64,000 nucleotides of DNA. Source: Stigmatella ashevillena. GTDB taxonomy: Bacteria; Myxococcota; Myxococcia; Myxococcales; Myxococcaceae. The notes beneath the pieces are model-generated. The model was not told where the DNA came from. It searched no databases and saw only the letters and a list, made by a program, of their open reading frames with translations. The position numbers and the translations under genes are program-made. Position 1 is the first letter of the stretch. Every line of letters starts with the position of its first letter. Of this stretch, positions 42,001 through 50,650 are shown one piece after another. The stretch spans positions 9,914,425 to 9,978,424 of the forward strand of contig NZ_JAQNDM010000002.1 in NCBI RefSeq assembly GCF_028368975.1, written 5' to 3'.

Positions 42001-42801
42001 TTAGAGGATGGCCCTCACCACGCCCCCGTCCACGCGCAGCGAAGCGCCGTTGGTGGCGGAGGCCTGCGGGCTGCACACGTAGACGATGAGGTTCGCCACC
42101 TCTTCGGGGAGGATGAAGCGCTTGAGGATGGAGGTGGGCCGGGCGTGGGTGAAGAAGTCGCGCTCGGCCTGCTTCGCGTCCACCCCCTGTGTCTTGCCCA
42201 GCTCGGCGACGAACTGCTCCACGCCCTCGGAGGAGGTCGGTCCCGGAAGCACCGTGTTCACCGTCACCCCGGTGCCCGTCGTCAGCTCCGCCAGCCCTCG
42301 CGCCACCGCCACCTGCGCCGTCTTCGTCATCCCGTAGTGGATCATCTCCGTGGGGATCTGCACCGCGGACTCGCTCGACACGAAGACGATGCGCCCCCAG
42401 CCCTGGGCCTTCATCTTGGGGAAGTAGAAGCGGCTCAGGCGGATGCCGCTCATCACGTTCGTCTCGAAGAAGCGCAGCCAGTCCTCATCGGGGATCTGCT
42501 CGAAGGGCTTGGGCTCGAAGATGCCCACGTTGTTCACCAGGATGTCCACCTGGGCAAACGTGCCCGTCACGGCCGCCGCCCCTTTCGCGGACGAGAAGTC
42601 CGCGGCCACCCCCGACACCTGGGCGCCGGGAATGCTCTCGAGGACCTTCTCCCGGGCGCGTTTCACGCGCTCCTCCGTGCGCCCGTTCAGGATGACGTGC
42701 GCTCCCTCGCGTGCCAGACCCACGGCGGCCGCCAGCCCAATGCCCGCGGTCGAACCCGTCACCAGCGCGGTCTTTCCCGAAAGACTCAGTTTCATGCTCA
42801 T
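42001..42801 (-). CDS. Short-chain dehydrogenase/reductase
   Basis: 266 aa classical SDR. Cofactor loop TGSTAGIG, NNVG motif (DILVNNVGIFEP), catalytic Ser in VFVSSESAVQ and Y-x3-K in IHYGMTKTAQVAVARGL. The Arg in LNGRTEERV after beta-2 favours NADP(H). Ends with an ordinary SDR tail (NGASLRVDGGVVRAIL). ATG 42801 has GGAG at an ideal distance; a second ATG at 42795 is possible. Divergent from the 42911 thioesterase. The substrate is unknown. Confidence 0.9.
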   Translation of the reverse strand: MSMKLSLSGKTALVTGSTAGIGLAAAVGLAREGAHVILNGRTEERVKRAREKVLESIPGAQVSGVAADFSSAKGAAAVTGTFAQVDILVNNVGIFEPKPFEQIPDEDWLRFFETNVMSGIRLSRFYFPKMKAQGWGRIVFVSSESAVQIPTEMIHYGMTKTAQVAVARGLAELTTGTGVTVNTVLPGPTSSEGVEQFVAELGKTQGVDAKQAERDFFTHARPTSILKRFILPEEVANLIVYVCSPQASATNGASLRVDGGVVRAIL

Positions 42802-42910
42802 GGTTTTTCTCCGGAAGGGGCGCCGCATGCGCCCAAGGCTCGCCATCCTGGCCTCGAACCGGTGCGGGAGGGAGAGCATCGTGCCGGGGGGGCGATTATG
42901 GTGTGGCCAC

Positions 42911-43321
42911 ATGAACGATACGTTGAAGGAGCGCCTGGGGCTTTTTGGACGGCACGGGTACGACCGTTCCCTGGTGGGGATGGAGGTGCTGGAGGCGGAA
43001 GGGGGCCGGGCCCGGGCACGTCTGCCCGTGGACGAGCCGGTGCAGAACCTCGGCGGCGCCTTGCACGGTGGGGCGGTGGCGACCCTGGTGGATGTGGTGG
43101 GGACGCTGGCCATCATGACGGCGGACCGGGACGGACGTCCCGGCGTGTCCACGGATCTCAACGTGTCCTGGTTCTCGCCGGCGCCGGGGGGCTCCTCCGT
43201 GTTGGTGGAAGCCACGGTGCTCAAGTCGGGGCGCACCCTGGCCTTCGTGCAGGTGGACATCCGCCGCGAGAAGGATGGCGTGCTGGTGGCACAGGGCCGG
43301 ATGACGAAGTTCTTGAGCTGA
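42911..43321 (+). CDS. PaaI-family hotdog thioesterase
   Basis: 136 aa. The active-site region NLGGALHGGAVATLVDVVGT has the HGG motif with the catalytic Asp in the following helix (LVDVVG), then VSTDLNVSWFSPAP and the last strand VEATVLKSGRTLAFVQVDIR. It hydrolyses acyl-CoA thioesters; members act in aryl-CoA breakdown. The start at 42911 is the first in-frame ATG after the divergent promoter. The metallophosphoesterase gene begins 7 bp later, suggesting co-transcription. Confidence 0.88.
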   Translation: MNDTLKERLGLFGRHGYDRSLVGMEVLEAEGGRARARLPVDEPVQNLGGALHGGAVATLVDVVGTLAIMTADRDGRPGVSTDLNVSWFSPAPGGSSVLVEATVLKSGRTLAFVQVDIRREKDGVLVAQGRMTKFLS

Positions 43322-43328
43322 GCGAGCG

Positions 43329-44513
43329 ATGCTCCTGGGAAGACTCGTGTTCGTCGCGTTGCTGAGCCTGCTGGGGTTTGTCCTCCTGCGCTGGCTGTGG
43401 CCGGCCCTGGTGAAGGGGGGACGGAAGTGGGTGTACCTCGCCTTGGTGGTGCTGTCCCTGGCGGCCTACCTCTTGCCGAGGATGCTGGGGCTCGGTGCGC
43501 ACGGGGAGATTCCGCTCATCGGTGAGCCGCTGAAGCTCCTCTCCACGGTGTGGGGCGTCACGGTGCTCATCATGGTGGTGGTGGGCCTGCCCGTCGTGTT
43601 CCTCCGCTGGGTGCGCGAGCGCCGCCGCGTGGCTCCGCCCGAGGGGGCGGACGTGAGCCTGGAGCGCAGGGATCTGCTGGTGAACGCGGGGCGCGCCGTG
43701 CCCCTGCTGGCCCTGGGGACGAGCGCCGCCGGGGTGGTGAACGGCATGTCGGGCTTCGTGGTGCGCGAGGTGGAGGTGCGGATGCGCAACCTGCCGCCAG
43801 CCCTGGAGGGCTTCCGCATCGGTCAGATCACGGACGTGCACGTGGGGCCCTTCATCACCCCGGCGTACCTGCGAGGGGCGGTGGCGGCGATGAACGCCGC
43901 GGGCGCTCACGTGCAGGTGATGACGGGGGATCTGATCGATGATCTCACCCAGCTCGACGAGACGATGGAGGCGCTCGCGGGGTGCCGCGCGCCGCACGGC
44001 ATGTTGGCGGTGCTGGGCAACCATGAGCACTTCCGGGGCTTGCAGTCCGTGCTGAGAGGGTACGCCTCGCTTCAGAAGCGGGGCGCTCCGGTCCGGCTGC
44101 TCGTGGACTCGGCGCACGTGTTCGAGCACGAGGGGCAGCGGGTGCGGGTGGTGGGGGTGGATTACCCGCTGGGCCGCGGCATGGGGGCGAGAACCTCGCT
44201 CATGCAGGCCTCGGCGGAGAAGGCGTTCCAGGGCACGTCGCCGGAGGAGCTGGTGCTCTGCTTGACGCACCACCCGTCGTTCTTTCCCTATGCCGTCGAG
44301 CGGGGCGCGCGGCTCACGCTGGCGGGGCACACGCACGGCGGACAGGTGGCCTTCTTTGGCATGCCGTTGTTCTGGTTCGTCTTCGAGTTCATGTTCGGTG
44401 GGTACCGGCGCAAGGATGGCTACCTGTACGTCTCGGGGGGGACGGGGCACTGGCTCCCGTTCCGGCTGGGAATTCCCCCCGAGGTGACGGTCCTCACGTT
44501 GCGTGGCGCATGA
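43329..44513 (+). CDS. Membrane-anchored metallophosphoesterase
   Basis: 394 aa. Three hydrophobic helices fill residues 1-100 (RLVFVALLSLLGFVLLRWLW; VYLALVVLSLAAYLL; VTVLIMVVVGLPVVFL), then comes a twin-Arg-like patch (RRDLLVNAGRAVPLLALG) and a calcineurin-like phosphoesterase domain: ITDVHVGPF, VMTGDLIDDL, AVLGNHEHF, LTHHPSFFPY, LAGHTHGGQV. All metal ligands are present. The catalytic domain probably faces the periplasm or the membrane face, as in YkuE-type enzymes; the substrate could be a lipid headgroup such as UDP-diacylglucosamine, but this is a guess. Confidence 0.88.
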   Translation: MLLGRLVFVALLSLLGFVLLRWLWPALVKGGRKWVYLALVVLSLAAYLLPRMLGLGAHGEIPLIGEPLKLLSTVWGVTVLIMVVVGLPVVFLRWVRERRRVAPPEGADVSLERRDLLVNAGRAVPLLALGTSAAGVVNGMSGFVVREVEVRMRNLPPALEGFRIGQITDVHVGPFITPAYLRGAVAAMNAAGAHVQVMTGDLIDDLTQLDETMEALAGCRAPHGMLAVLGNHEHFRGLQSVLRGYASLQKRGAPVRLLVDSAHVFEHEGQRVRVVGVDYPLGRGMGARTSLMQASAEKAFQGTSPEELVLCLTHHPSFFPYAVERGARLTLAGHTHGGQVAFFGMPLFWFVFEFMFGGYRRKDGYLYVSGGTGHWLPFRLGIPPEVTVLTLRGA

Positions 44514-44525
44514 GCCCGGCGGTTC

Positions 44526-45323
44526 CTACATGCAGTCATCGGTGAGAGGCCCCGCGCTCCAGGGGCCTGCGAGTGAGCCGGGCGCAGCCGCCTCTTCTGC
44601 CTGAGGCACGAGGTAGGTGGCGAAGAAGAAGTCCTGGCCCTGGTTGAAGAAAGACTTGTCGGCTTCCACCTTCCAGGGCCTCGCCTTGCCTTGGCTGGGG
44701 CCAATGCTGAGTTGGCCTTCCTTGAGGCTCCACTGGCCGATGGTCTTCTCGTCCCTGTCGCCCTCCTGCTCGGTGACGGTGTGGTCCGGCTTCAGGGAGA
44801 TGAAGAGGGGGACCTGGCCAGGGGCCTGGATCAGCCAGTGGGGCGTGTCGCGCAAAACCTTCTCCGTCCCTGCCTCCGCGGTCAGCACGCTCACGGCCTG
44901 GCGCCACTTCTTGTACTCATCGAGGGCCTTGAGGGCCTTGAGGCCCGTCTGGTCCTCGTCAATCTTGGGGAGAAGGGCGGCACGGTCCAGCTCGACGGCC
45001 CTCGATAGATCGGCGAGGGCTTGGAAGATCCAGTTGGTGTGAAGGGCGCAATAGTCGAAGTCGTCGGTCTCCTTCTTCCCCGATTGGAGGAGGGTGGTGG
45101 TCCGCGCACGGTTGAGCCGGGCATAGGCGTTGGAGGGATTCTGCTTCAGCGCTTTCTCGAACAGGCCGTGCGCCTTCTTGTAGTGCTTCTTTCCATACGC
45201 CTTGAACCCCAGCGCGTTGGCGTCGGTGTCCTTGGCGTGAGCGGTGCCGGGCAAGACGCCTCCGGCAAAGGAGACGGCGAGGAGGACCAGCGTGAGAGGC
45301 AGGGGCAAGCGGGAGCAGGTCAT
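44526..45323 (-). CDS. Secreted TPR-like protein of unknown function
   Basis: 265 aa with a signal peptide (LPLTLVLLAVSFAGGVLPGT, cleavage after AHA). Residues 35-110 form TPR-like helices (ALGFKAYGKKHYKKAHGLFE; SNAYARLNRARTTTLLQSGK). The C-terminal half is a beta domain (QVPLFISLKPDHTVTEQEGD; GQWSLKEGQLSIGPS). There are isolated Cys only. The family is not recognised. Convergent with the metallophosphoesterase gene, 12 bp apart. Confidence 0.7.
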   Translation of the reverse strand: MTCSRLPLPLTLVLLAVSFAGGVLPGTAHAKDTDANALGFKAYGKKHYKKAHGLFEKALKQNPSNAYARLNRARTTTLLQSGKKETDDFDYCALHTNWIFQALADLSRAVELDRAALLPKIDEDQTGLKALKALDEYKKWRQAVSVLTAEAGTEKVLRDTPHWLIQAPGQVPLFISLKPDHTVTEQEGDRDEKTIGQWSLKEGQLSIGPSQGKARPWKVEADKSFFNQGQDFFFATYLVPQAEEAAAPGSLAGPWSAGPLTDDCM

Positions 45324-45450
45324 GGGAATTGGTTCATGTCACACACGGGCGGGGCTCTTCCAGGAGGGGCGGATGTGAAGTGTCCGACAGCCTTCCGGCG
45401 CAGGCGTGACGGGAGCGGTATCGGGCGTGGGAGCGCGCTATCCACGGGGC

Positions 45451-46938
45451 ATGCCAGAGTCCTGGTACGACGCGGTGGTGGTGGGAGCGGGTTTCGGGGG
45501 AATGTCCACGGCGCTGGAACTGGCGCAGCGCGGGGCGCGCGTGGTGCTGTGCGAGGCGCTCAACTACCCGGGGGGCTGTGCCAGCACGTTCCAGCGGGAG
45601 GGGTATGCCTTCGAGGCAGGTGCCACGCTGTTTTCCGGATTGGCCGAGGGGCAGCTCTTCGGCCAGTGGATTCGCAGGCATGGGCTGGCGGTGGAAGTGG
45701 ACTGGCTGGATCCGCTCGTGGAGCTTCGCACCCACGCGTTGCGGCTGAGCGTTCACCGGGATCGGCACCTTTTCCTGGAGCAGCTCTGCGCCTTGCCCGG
45801 CGCTCCCGCCCAAGGATTGAGGGGGTTCTTCGCGTATCAGCGCCAGGTGGCCGATGCACTCTGGGCGTTGTTCGACGAGCCGGCCCTGTTGCCGCCGCTG
45901 GATGTTCATGCGCTGGTGCGTCACGCAGCGAGGGCACCCCGGTATGTGCCGCTGCTGCGCTGGTTGGGACGGCCGCTGGGAGCGGTGCTGGTGCACTTCG
46001 GGCTCGAGCGGTTCACGCCCTTGAGGACGTACTTGGATGGGCTGTGTCAGATCACCGTCCAGTGCAGCGCCGCCGAGGCGGAGACCCCCATCGCGATGGC
46101 GGCCATGGACTACTACTGGCGGGGGACGGGGCATGTGAGGGGGGGCATTGGGCGGTTGGGGGAGGGGTTGCTGGAGGCCATCACCCGCTGTGGGGGAGAG
46201 GTCCGGCTCGCCAACCGGGTCAAAGCGCTGGTGCCTGAGCCTGGAGGGTGGCGGGTGGTGACGCGCCAAGGCGTGCTGCGGGCCCGCCATGTGGCGGCCA
46301 ATGTCCTGCCTCAGGGCATGTTGCGCCTGCTGGACCTGCCGCCGGAGCGGCTGCCGCGGTTGTCAGGGTTGGCTGGGCGCGTCGCGGAAGGGTGGGGCGC
46401 GGCCATGCTGTACCGGGTGGTGCACGCGCCGGAGGGAAGGGGGGCGGAGCCGTGCCATCTGGAACTCGTCCAGGACGAGGCCCTTCCCTTCATCGAGGGC
46501 AATCACCTGTTCGTCTCTATCAGCGGTGCGGCGGACGAGGGACGAGCTCCCGCAGGGCAGCGCACGCTCACCGTCTCGACCCATGTCCCTTTGCGGGCGC
46601 TGAGGGACAGTTCCGCGGAAGAGCAGGTCCGCTACGTGGAGGACATCCACTCCCGGATGCGGGAGGGGCTGGCGCGGCTGGCGCCGGAGTGGACCGGGGA
46701 CGTGCGGCATGAGCTGACGGCCTCTCCTCGGACCTTCGAGCGGTTCACGCGCAGAGAGGGAGGGGCGGTGGGAGGGGTGCCCCGGCGCGCGGGGCTGGGC
46801 CACTATCGCGAGCTGGGACCCCGGCCGGTGATGAAGGGGCTCTGGCTCGTGGGCGACTCCGTCTTTCCGGGGCAGAGCACCCTGGCCGCGGCGCTGGGAG
46901 GTGTCCGGACCGCTGCCCGCATCGCCGCCAGCCGGTAA
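45451..46938 (+). CDS. Phytoene-desaturase/carotenoid-isomerase-like FAD oxidoreductase
   Basis: 495 aa. An ADP-binding fold opens the protein (YDAVVVGAGFGGMSTALELA, then ARVVLCEALNYPGGCASTFQ) and a CrtI-type C-terminal FAD motif closes it (GLWLVGDSVFPGQSTLAAAL). The body has a middle GGIGRLGEGLLEAI segment like the (GG)x6 substrate region of CrtISO/RetSat-type enzymes. No other carotenoid gene lies nearby, so the substrate is open: carotenoid, retinoid-like polyene or membrane lipid. ATG 45451 chosen over an upstream GTG-type start at 45406 because it starts just before the dinucleotide fold. Confidence 0.85.
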   Translation: MPESWYDAVVVGAGFGGMSTALELAQRGARVVLCEALNYPGGCASTFQREGYAFEAGATLFSGLAEGQLFGQWIRRHGLAVEVDWLDPLVELRTHALRLSVHRDRHLFLEQLCALPGAPAQGLRGFFAYQRQVADALWALFDEPALLPPLDVHALVRHAARAPRYVPLLRWLGRPLGAVLVHFGLERFTPLRTYLDGLCQITVQCSAAEAETPIAMAAMDYYWRGTGHVRGGIGRLGEGLLEAITRCGGEVRLANRVKALVPEPGGWRVVTRQGVLRARHVAANVLPQGMLRLLDLPPERLPRLSGLAGRVAEGWGAAMLYRVVHAPEGRGAEPCHLELVQDEALPFIEGNHLFVSISGAADEGRAPAGQRTLTVSTHVPLRALRDSSAEEQVRYVEDIHSRMREGLARLAPEWTGDVRHELTASPRTFERFTRREGGAVGGVPRRAGLGHYRELGPRPVMKGLWLVGDSVFPGQSTLAAALGGVRTAARIAASR

Positions 46939-46954
46939 CCGTCGGCGCGCCGCC

Positions 46955-47371
46955 TCAGCCCTGCACCAGGGGCGCGGGATCGCCTGCTTCGAGTTGGAGG
47001 GTCTCGGCGGCCCGCGCATCCCGTGGGACGCCAAAGCGCTGGCGGGAGCAGGCCAGGAGTTGGCCCGCGTAGACGCTGTCGTCGAGCGCCGCGTGAAGCT
47101 GGCCGTGACTCACGAACAGCCGTGCCTGCTCATCCACCAGGCGGGCGAAGATGCGCGCCTGTTCAGGGTGCGAAAAGAGACCGACCACCGAGGCCGCATC
47201 GAAGCGCGTCAGCGTGTCGAACTCCATGCCCAGCGTGGCCACGCACGCCTCGCGGATGGCCTGGAGTCCCGTCTCCAGAGAACTCCCCTCGCGTGCGCGG
47301 GAGAGCGCCGAAGTGAACCGGCCGAGCTCTCGTACGGCCTGTAGGACAAAGGCGTGACGCAAGACGGGCAT
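46955..47371 (-). CDS. Hypothetical helical protein
   Basis: 138 aa from ATG 47371 (the frame is open 26 codons further, overlapping the plus-strand lipoprotein's promoter region). Largely helical: HAFVLQAVRELGRFTSALSR, EEQARIFARLVDEQARLFVS-like stretch, and HGQLHAALDDSVYAGQLLAC. It has no signal peptide or recognised motif. It is convergent with the CrtI-like gene and divergent from the small lipoprotein gene. Confidence 0.55.
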   Translation of the reverse strand: MPVLRHAFVLQAVRELGRFTSALSRAREGSSLETGLQAIREACVATLGMEFDTLTRFDAASVVGLFSHPEQARIFARLVDEQARLFVSHGQLHAALDDSVYAGQLLACSRQRFGVPRDARAAETLQLEAGDPAPLVQG

Positions 47372-47447
47372 GACCCAGAAATAGCATTTCCCGGCTCTGG
47401 AGAGTTCATTAGGGTGGGCCGCTCCCATTCTCTTGGAGGAGGCAGAC

Positions 47448-47672
47448 ATGCGATTGATGGCACTGGTAGGTCTGGTGGCGGTTCTGAGTGGCTGTGGCCC
47501 GGCGGCCGAAGGGGAGGCCCCTGCGGCTCCGGTGGATTCGCAGGAGACGACGCAGATGCAGCCTCCTGAGTCGTGGTGCCGCAGTTACAAGACGAAGCAG
47601 TACTGCCCGTCTGTCTGTGCCTGGTACAGCACCCCGGCGCCCGGCTACTGCGGACTCCGGGCCACGGAGTAG
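47448..47672 (+). CDS. Small Cys-rich lipoprotein
   Basis: 74 aa. The signal peptide and lipobox are clear (LMALVGLVAVLSGC-GPAAE). The mature peptide has a flexible Ala/Pro/Glu linker and a compact Cys-rich end (WCRSYKTKQYCPSVCAWYST, then GYCGLRATE): four Cys able to form two disulfides. GGAGGAGG before the ATG at 47448 is a near-perfect SD. Peptides of this kind are numerous in myxobacteria; function unknown. Confidence 0.75.
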   Translation: MRLMALVGLVAVLSGCGPAAEGEAPAAPVDSQETTQMQPPESWCRSYKTKQYCPSVCAWYSTPAPGYCGLRATE

Positions 47673-47678
47673 TCGTCG

Positions 47679-48098
47679 TCAGCGGCTCTTGGCGCGCAAC
47701 TCCTCCCAGATGGGGCGGAAGTCGTAGGTGGGGTAGAACTCCGTTCGGAATCCGCCCCACGCGCCTTTCTCGATGGCGAGGTTCACCGCGCGCAGATTGT
47801 CCGGCGGCAGGCGCAGCGTGACGACCTGGCCCACGCCCATCATGATGTACCAGGAGACCACCTCCACGCCCTCGGGCGGGAAGCTCTTGCGGAAACCGGT
47901 GCGATCGAGGTGGGCGTTGATCTCGTCCACCGTCTTGCCCTGGTCGTGGCGCAAGAAGATGGTGAGCAGCAGCGTGTCTCCGGCCGGAGCCGCGGGCTTC
48001 GAGGCAGGGGCCTGGGCGTGGCTGGGGAGCGCGAGGACCAGACAGGTGAGCGCGGTGACCACCGCTCGGCTGACAGGGGAAGAGGGGGAGGGGTTCAT
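47679..48098 (-). CDS. Small secreted protein, function unknown
   Basis: 139 aa with a signal peptide (AVVTALTCLVLALPSHAQ). The mature domain is a ferredoxin-like alpha/beta sandwich by pattern (TLLLTIFLRHDQGKTVDEIN; VEVVSWYIMMGVGQVVTLRL; DNLRAVNLAIEKGAWGGFRT), reminiscent of dimeric alpha-beta-barrel or DUF3303-type proteins. AGGAG precedes ATG 48098. The gene converges on the small lipoprotein gene, 6 bp apart, and diverges from the TPR gene across 185 bp. Confidence 0.68.
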   Translation of the reverse strand: MNPSPSSPVSRAVVTALTCLVLALPSHAQAPASKPAAPAGDTLLLTIFLRHDQGKTVDEINAHLDRTGFRKSFPPEGVEVVSWYIMMGVGQVVTLRLPPDNLRAVNLAIEKGAWGGFRTEFYPTYDFRPIWEELRAKSR

Positions 48099-48283
48099 GC
48101 GAGGACTCCTGGGGGGACTCATGAAGGGGTTCCCCGGAGGGTGCCCCCGGCGCGAAGCCTGAGCAAGGCGGGATGCCTCGGGACTGTTTGCGAGTGTTTG
48201 GGGGAGATTGGGCGGTGCATTGAGAGGCACTCGCGGGCTGTGGGGGTGTTTTAAGCAGTCAAACCACGCGGTTAGAGTGAGGC

Positions 48284-48931
48284 ATGTTCGGCAAGAAAGA
48301 GCCTCCCTCCCGCTCGCAGCTCGTCGCCGAGGCGGATCGCGCCCGGGCGAAGGGCAAGCTCAAGCAGGCCATCCAGGGGTACCGCAAGGCGCTGGAGTTG
48401 GAGCCGAAGGATCCCGCGGTCCTCGGCAAGCTGGCGCCCTTGCTGGCCCGGACGAAGGAGACCGAGGCCTCGCTCAAGAGCTTCCGCGAGGCGGCCCAGG
48501 GCCACCTGGACAAGGGCTTCGCGGACAAGGCGCTGGCCGTCTACACCCAGGCGGCGGAGACGTTTCCCGCCCAGGTGGGGCTCTGGCAGCAGGTGTCGCG
48601 GATGAACGTGGAGCGCGGGCACCGCGCCGACGCGGTGCGGATCCTCCTGCGAGGCCGCTTCTCCCTGCGGCGCAAGAACGAGCGCGCCGAGGCCATCCTC
48701 CTGTTGAAGGACGCCCTGGCGTTGGAGCCCACGCTTTTTGCCCCGAGGTTGGATCTGGCGCGGTTGCTGGCCCAGCAGCGCCTCCCGGCCGAGGCCATGG
48801 CCCTGCTCGAGCCGATGGAGAAGTCCCTGGAGGGAGGTGCGCTCCGTCAGGTGCGCTGGACGATGCTGCGGGTCTCGCCGGGATTGGGCGCCGGGTGGCG
48901 GTGGCTCCGCGCCGCCGTTCTGGGCCGCTGA
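48284..48931 (+). CDS. Tetratricopeptide-repeat protein
   Basis: 215 aa, cytoplasmic. At least four TPRs: GKLKQAIQGYRKALELEPKD, AAQGHLDKGFADKALAVYTQ, GLWQQVSRMNVERGHRADAV, AEAILLLKDALALEPTLFAP. The end (LRVSPGLGAGWRWLRAAVLGR) is basic and hydrophobic. It is a protein-protein scaffold with no enzymatic domain; partners are unknown. Monocistronic, followed by a T-tailed hairpin. Confidence 0.82.
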   Translation: MFGKKEPPSRSQLVAEADRARAKGKLKQAIQGYRKALELEPKDPAVLGKLAPLLARTKETEASLKSFREAAQGHLDKGFADKALAVYTQAAETFPAQVGLWQQVSRMNVERGHRADAVRILLRGRFSLRRKNERAEAILLLKDALALEPTLFAPRLDLARLLAQQRLPAEAMALLEPMEKSLEGGALRQVRWTMLRVSPGLGAGWRWLRAAVLGR

Positions 48932-49017
48932 AGGCAGAGAAGGGCGGGAAGACGACCGTGGGTGACTCACCCTTGAGCAGGAGGTGTGTCAACCTCCGCA
49001 TGGCCGCCAAGTGCTCG

Positions 49018-49064
49018 AAAAGAGGCCCATCCCCCTCTCAGGAAGTGTCCCGGGGGGCTTTTTT
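49018..49064 (+). terminator. T-tailed terminator downstream of the TPR gene, possibly ending a small RNA
   Basis: A run of six T (49059-49064) follows GGGGGGC, which can pair imperfectly with the preceding AAAAG-CCC-CCCC stretch near 49018-49035. This is the only clear U-tract terminator in the window. It lies 90-130 bp after the TPR stop; the segment between also contains a short hairpin (GGAGGT...ACCTCC near 48980), so a small RNA of about 100 nt is possible. Confidence 0.4.
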
Positions 49065-49108
49065 CTGATGACACGGGTCCTCGCGGGTGACTTTCGTCGC
49101 CACCCCGC

Positions 49109-50140
49109 ATGGTCTTCCCGCCACTCCCCTCACAATCCACCCGGCAAGTGCGCCACGCCCTGCAGGCCATGGACGCCTTGAAGCTGCCCTCGCTCGACAC
49201 GGGGCGGCTCTGCCAGGAGTTCGGATTGTCCTCTGCGGTGCTGGAGGATCCCGAGCAGCGCATTCCCTACGCCACGGTGGACGCGCTGCTGGAGCGGGCG
49301 GTGGAGCTCAGCGGGGCCGACCATCTGGGGCTGCTCATGGCGCAGCTCCCGGTGGTGGATCCGGACGATGTGGGCTCGGCGGTCATCGCCACCAGCCCCA
49401 CCCTGTTCGAGTCCCTGGAGCGAGGCGTGCGCTACCAGCGCGTCTGGGGAGACGGGGAACGGCTCTCACTCGAGAAGACGGAGCGGGGCGTGAGGATGCG
49501 CTACACGCCCGTGGGCCCCTGGCGCCCCGCGCACCGGCACCTCGCGGAACTGGTGATGGCGCAGCTGGTGACGGGCGCCTGCCTTCTCACGGAGCGCAAC
49601 GTGGTTCCCCTGGGCATCCGCTTCGTCCACGCCGAGCCGGCGGACACGCGGATGCACCGGGAGCGTTATGGCTGCCCCTTGTTCTTCCAGGCCCCCGCCA
49701 ATGACATCGAGTTCTCCCACGAGGACGCGGCCCTGCCCCTGGTGCACGCCGATGCGCTCGTCCACGCCATTTTCGAACGCCAGCTCCAGCGTGCCCTGAG
49801 CGCGCTGCCCACGGAGGAGGGGCTCTCCGCCCGGGTCCGGCACTACCTGCAGCGCTCACTGGGGGGCGGGGATTGCTCCATCGCCGCGGCGGCCCGGGCC
49901 CTGCGGCTGCCCGCGCGCACGCTTCAGCGGAGGCTGGCCGCGGAGGGCCAGAGCTATGCGGGCCTGTTGGAGGCACTGCGGCGGGAGCGCGCCGCGGACT
50001 TTCTCCAGCGCCGGGTATCCATCGCCGAAGTCTCCTTCCTCCTGGGCTATAGTGATCCGAGCGTTTTTCACCGCGCCTTCAAGCGGTGGTGGGGCGTGAG
50101 CCCAGAGACATTCCGCCAGCGGCACGCCCATACAAGGTGA
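49109..50140 (+). CDS. AraC-family regulator (OruR/ArgR-like, Arabinose_bd N-terminus)
   Basis: 343 aa. The N-terminal ~230 residues resemble the effector domain of OruR-type regulators (GLSSAVLEDPEQRIPYATVD; GADHLGLLMAQL; ATSPTLFESLERGVRYQRVW). The C-terminal AraC HTH pair is clear: CSIAAAARALRLPARTLQRR and SIAEVSFLLGYSDPSVFHRA, then FKRWWGVSPETFRQ. OruR/ArgR relatives sense ornithine or arginine, of interest because a putrescine operon follows 0.5 kb later, but the nearest gene is the MaoC-like gene, 3 bp downstream. The promoter is in the 177-bp gap upstream. Confidence 0.88.
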   Translation: MVFPPLPSQSTRQVRHALQAMDALKLPSLDTGRLCQEFGLSSAVLEDPEQRIPYATVDALLERAVELSGADHLGLLMAQLPVVDPDDVGSAVIATSPTLFESLERGVRYQRVWGDGERLSLEKTERGVRMRYTPVGPWRPAHRHLAELVMAQLVTGACLLTERNVVPLGIRFVHAEPADTRMHRERYGCPLFFQAPANDIEFSHEDAALPLVHADALVHAIFERQLQRALSALPTEEGLSARVRHYLQRSLGGGDCSIAAAARALRLPARTLQRRLAAEGQSYAGLLEALRRERAADFLQRRVSIAEVSFLLGYSDPSVFHRAFKRWWGVSPETFRQRHAHTR

Positions 50141-50143
50141 ACC

Positions 50144-50596
50144 ATGCGCTACTTCGAGGATTTTCATGTAGGACAGGTGCACGAGGCGGGTCCTCACAAG
50201 GTCTCGCGTGAGGAGATCCTCGCCTTCGCCCGCCAGTTTGATCCGCAGTCTTTCCACCTGGACGACGAGGCGGGCCGCCGCACCATCTATGGCGGCATCA
50301 TCGCCAGTGGCTGGCATACCGCGGCGATCAGCCACCGTTTGCTGGTGGACTGTGTCCTGAAGGAGGCCGCGGGCCTGGGCTCGCCCGGCGTGGATGAGCT
50401 GCGGTGGCTTCGCCCGGTGCGGCCCGATGACGCGCTCTCGCTGAGGGTCGAGGTGATCGAACTCATCCCGTCCCGGAGCAAGCCGGACCGGGGCGCCATC
50501 AAGTACCGGATCGAACTTCACAACCAGCAGAACGAGGTGGTGATGACCCTGAGCGCCATCTCCATGTTCTCGCGACGCGCCGCGTCCATTGAGTAG
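50144..50596 (+). CDS. MaoC-like hotdog dehydratase
   Basis: 150 aa single hotdog domain. The hydratase-2 motif FDPQSFHLDDEAGRR ... YGGIIASGWHTAA supplies the Asp and His pair of (R)-specific enoyl-CoA hydratases. It acts on acyl-CoA or acyl-ACP intermediates. Starts 3 bp after the AraC regulator stop, so the two form one operon and the AraC protein may sense a related metabolite. Confidence 0.87.
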   Translation: MRYFEDFHVGQVHEAGPHKVSREEILAFARQFDPQSFHLDDEAGRRTIYGGIIASGWHTAAISHRLLVDCVLKEAAGLGSPGVDELRWLRPVRPDDALSLRVEVIELIPSRSKPDRGAIKYRIELHNQQNEVVMTLSAISMFSRRAASIE

Positions 50597-50650
50597 GGCC
50601 ACTGCCTCTTACTAGAGTGACGCGCTGATCAACCCCAAGGAGCAATCTGG

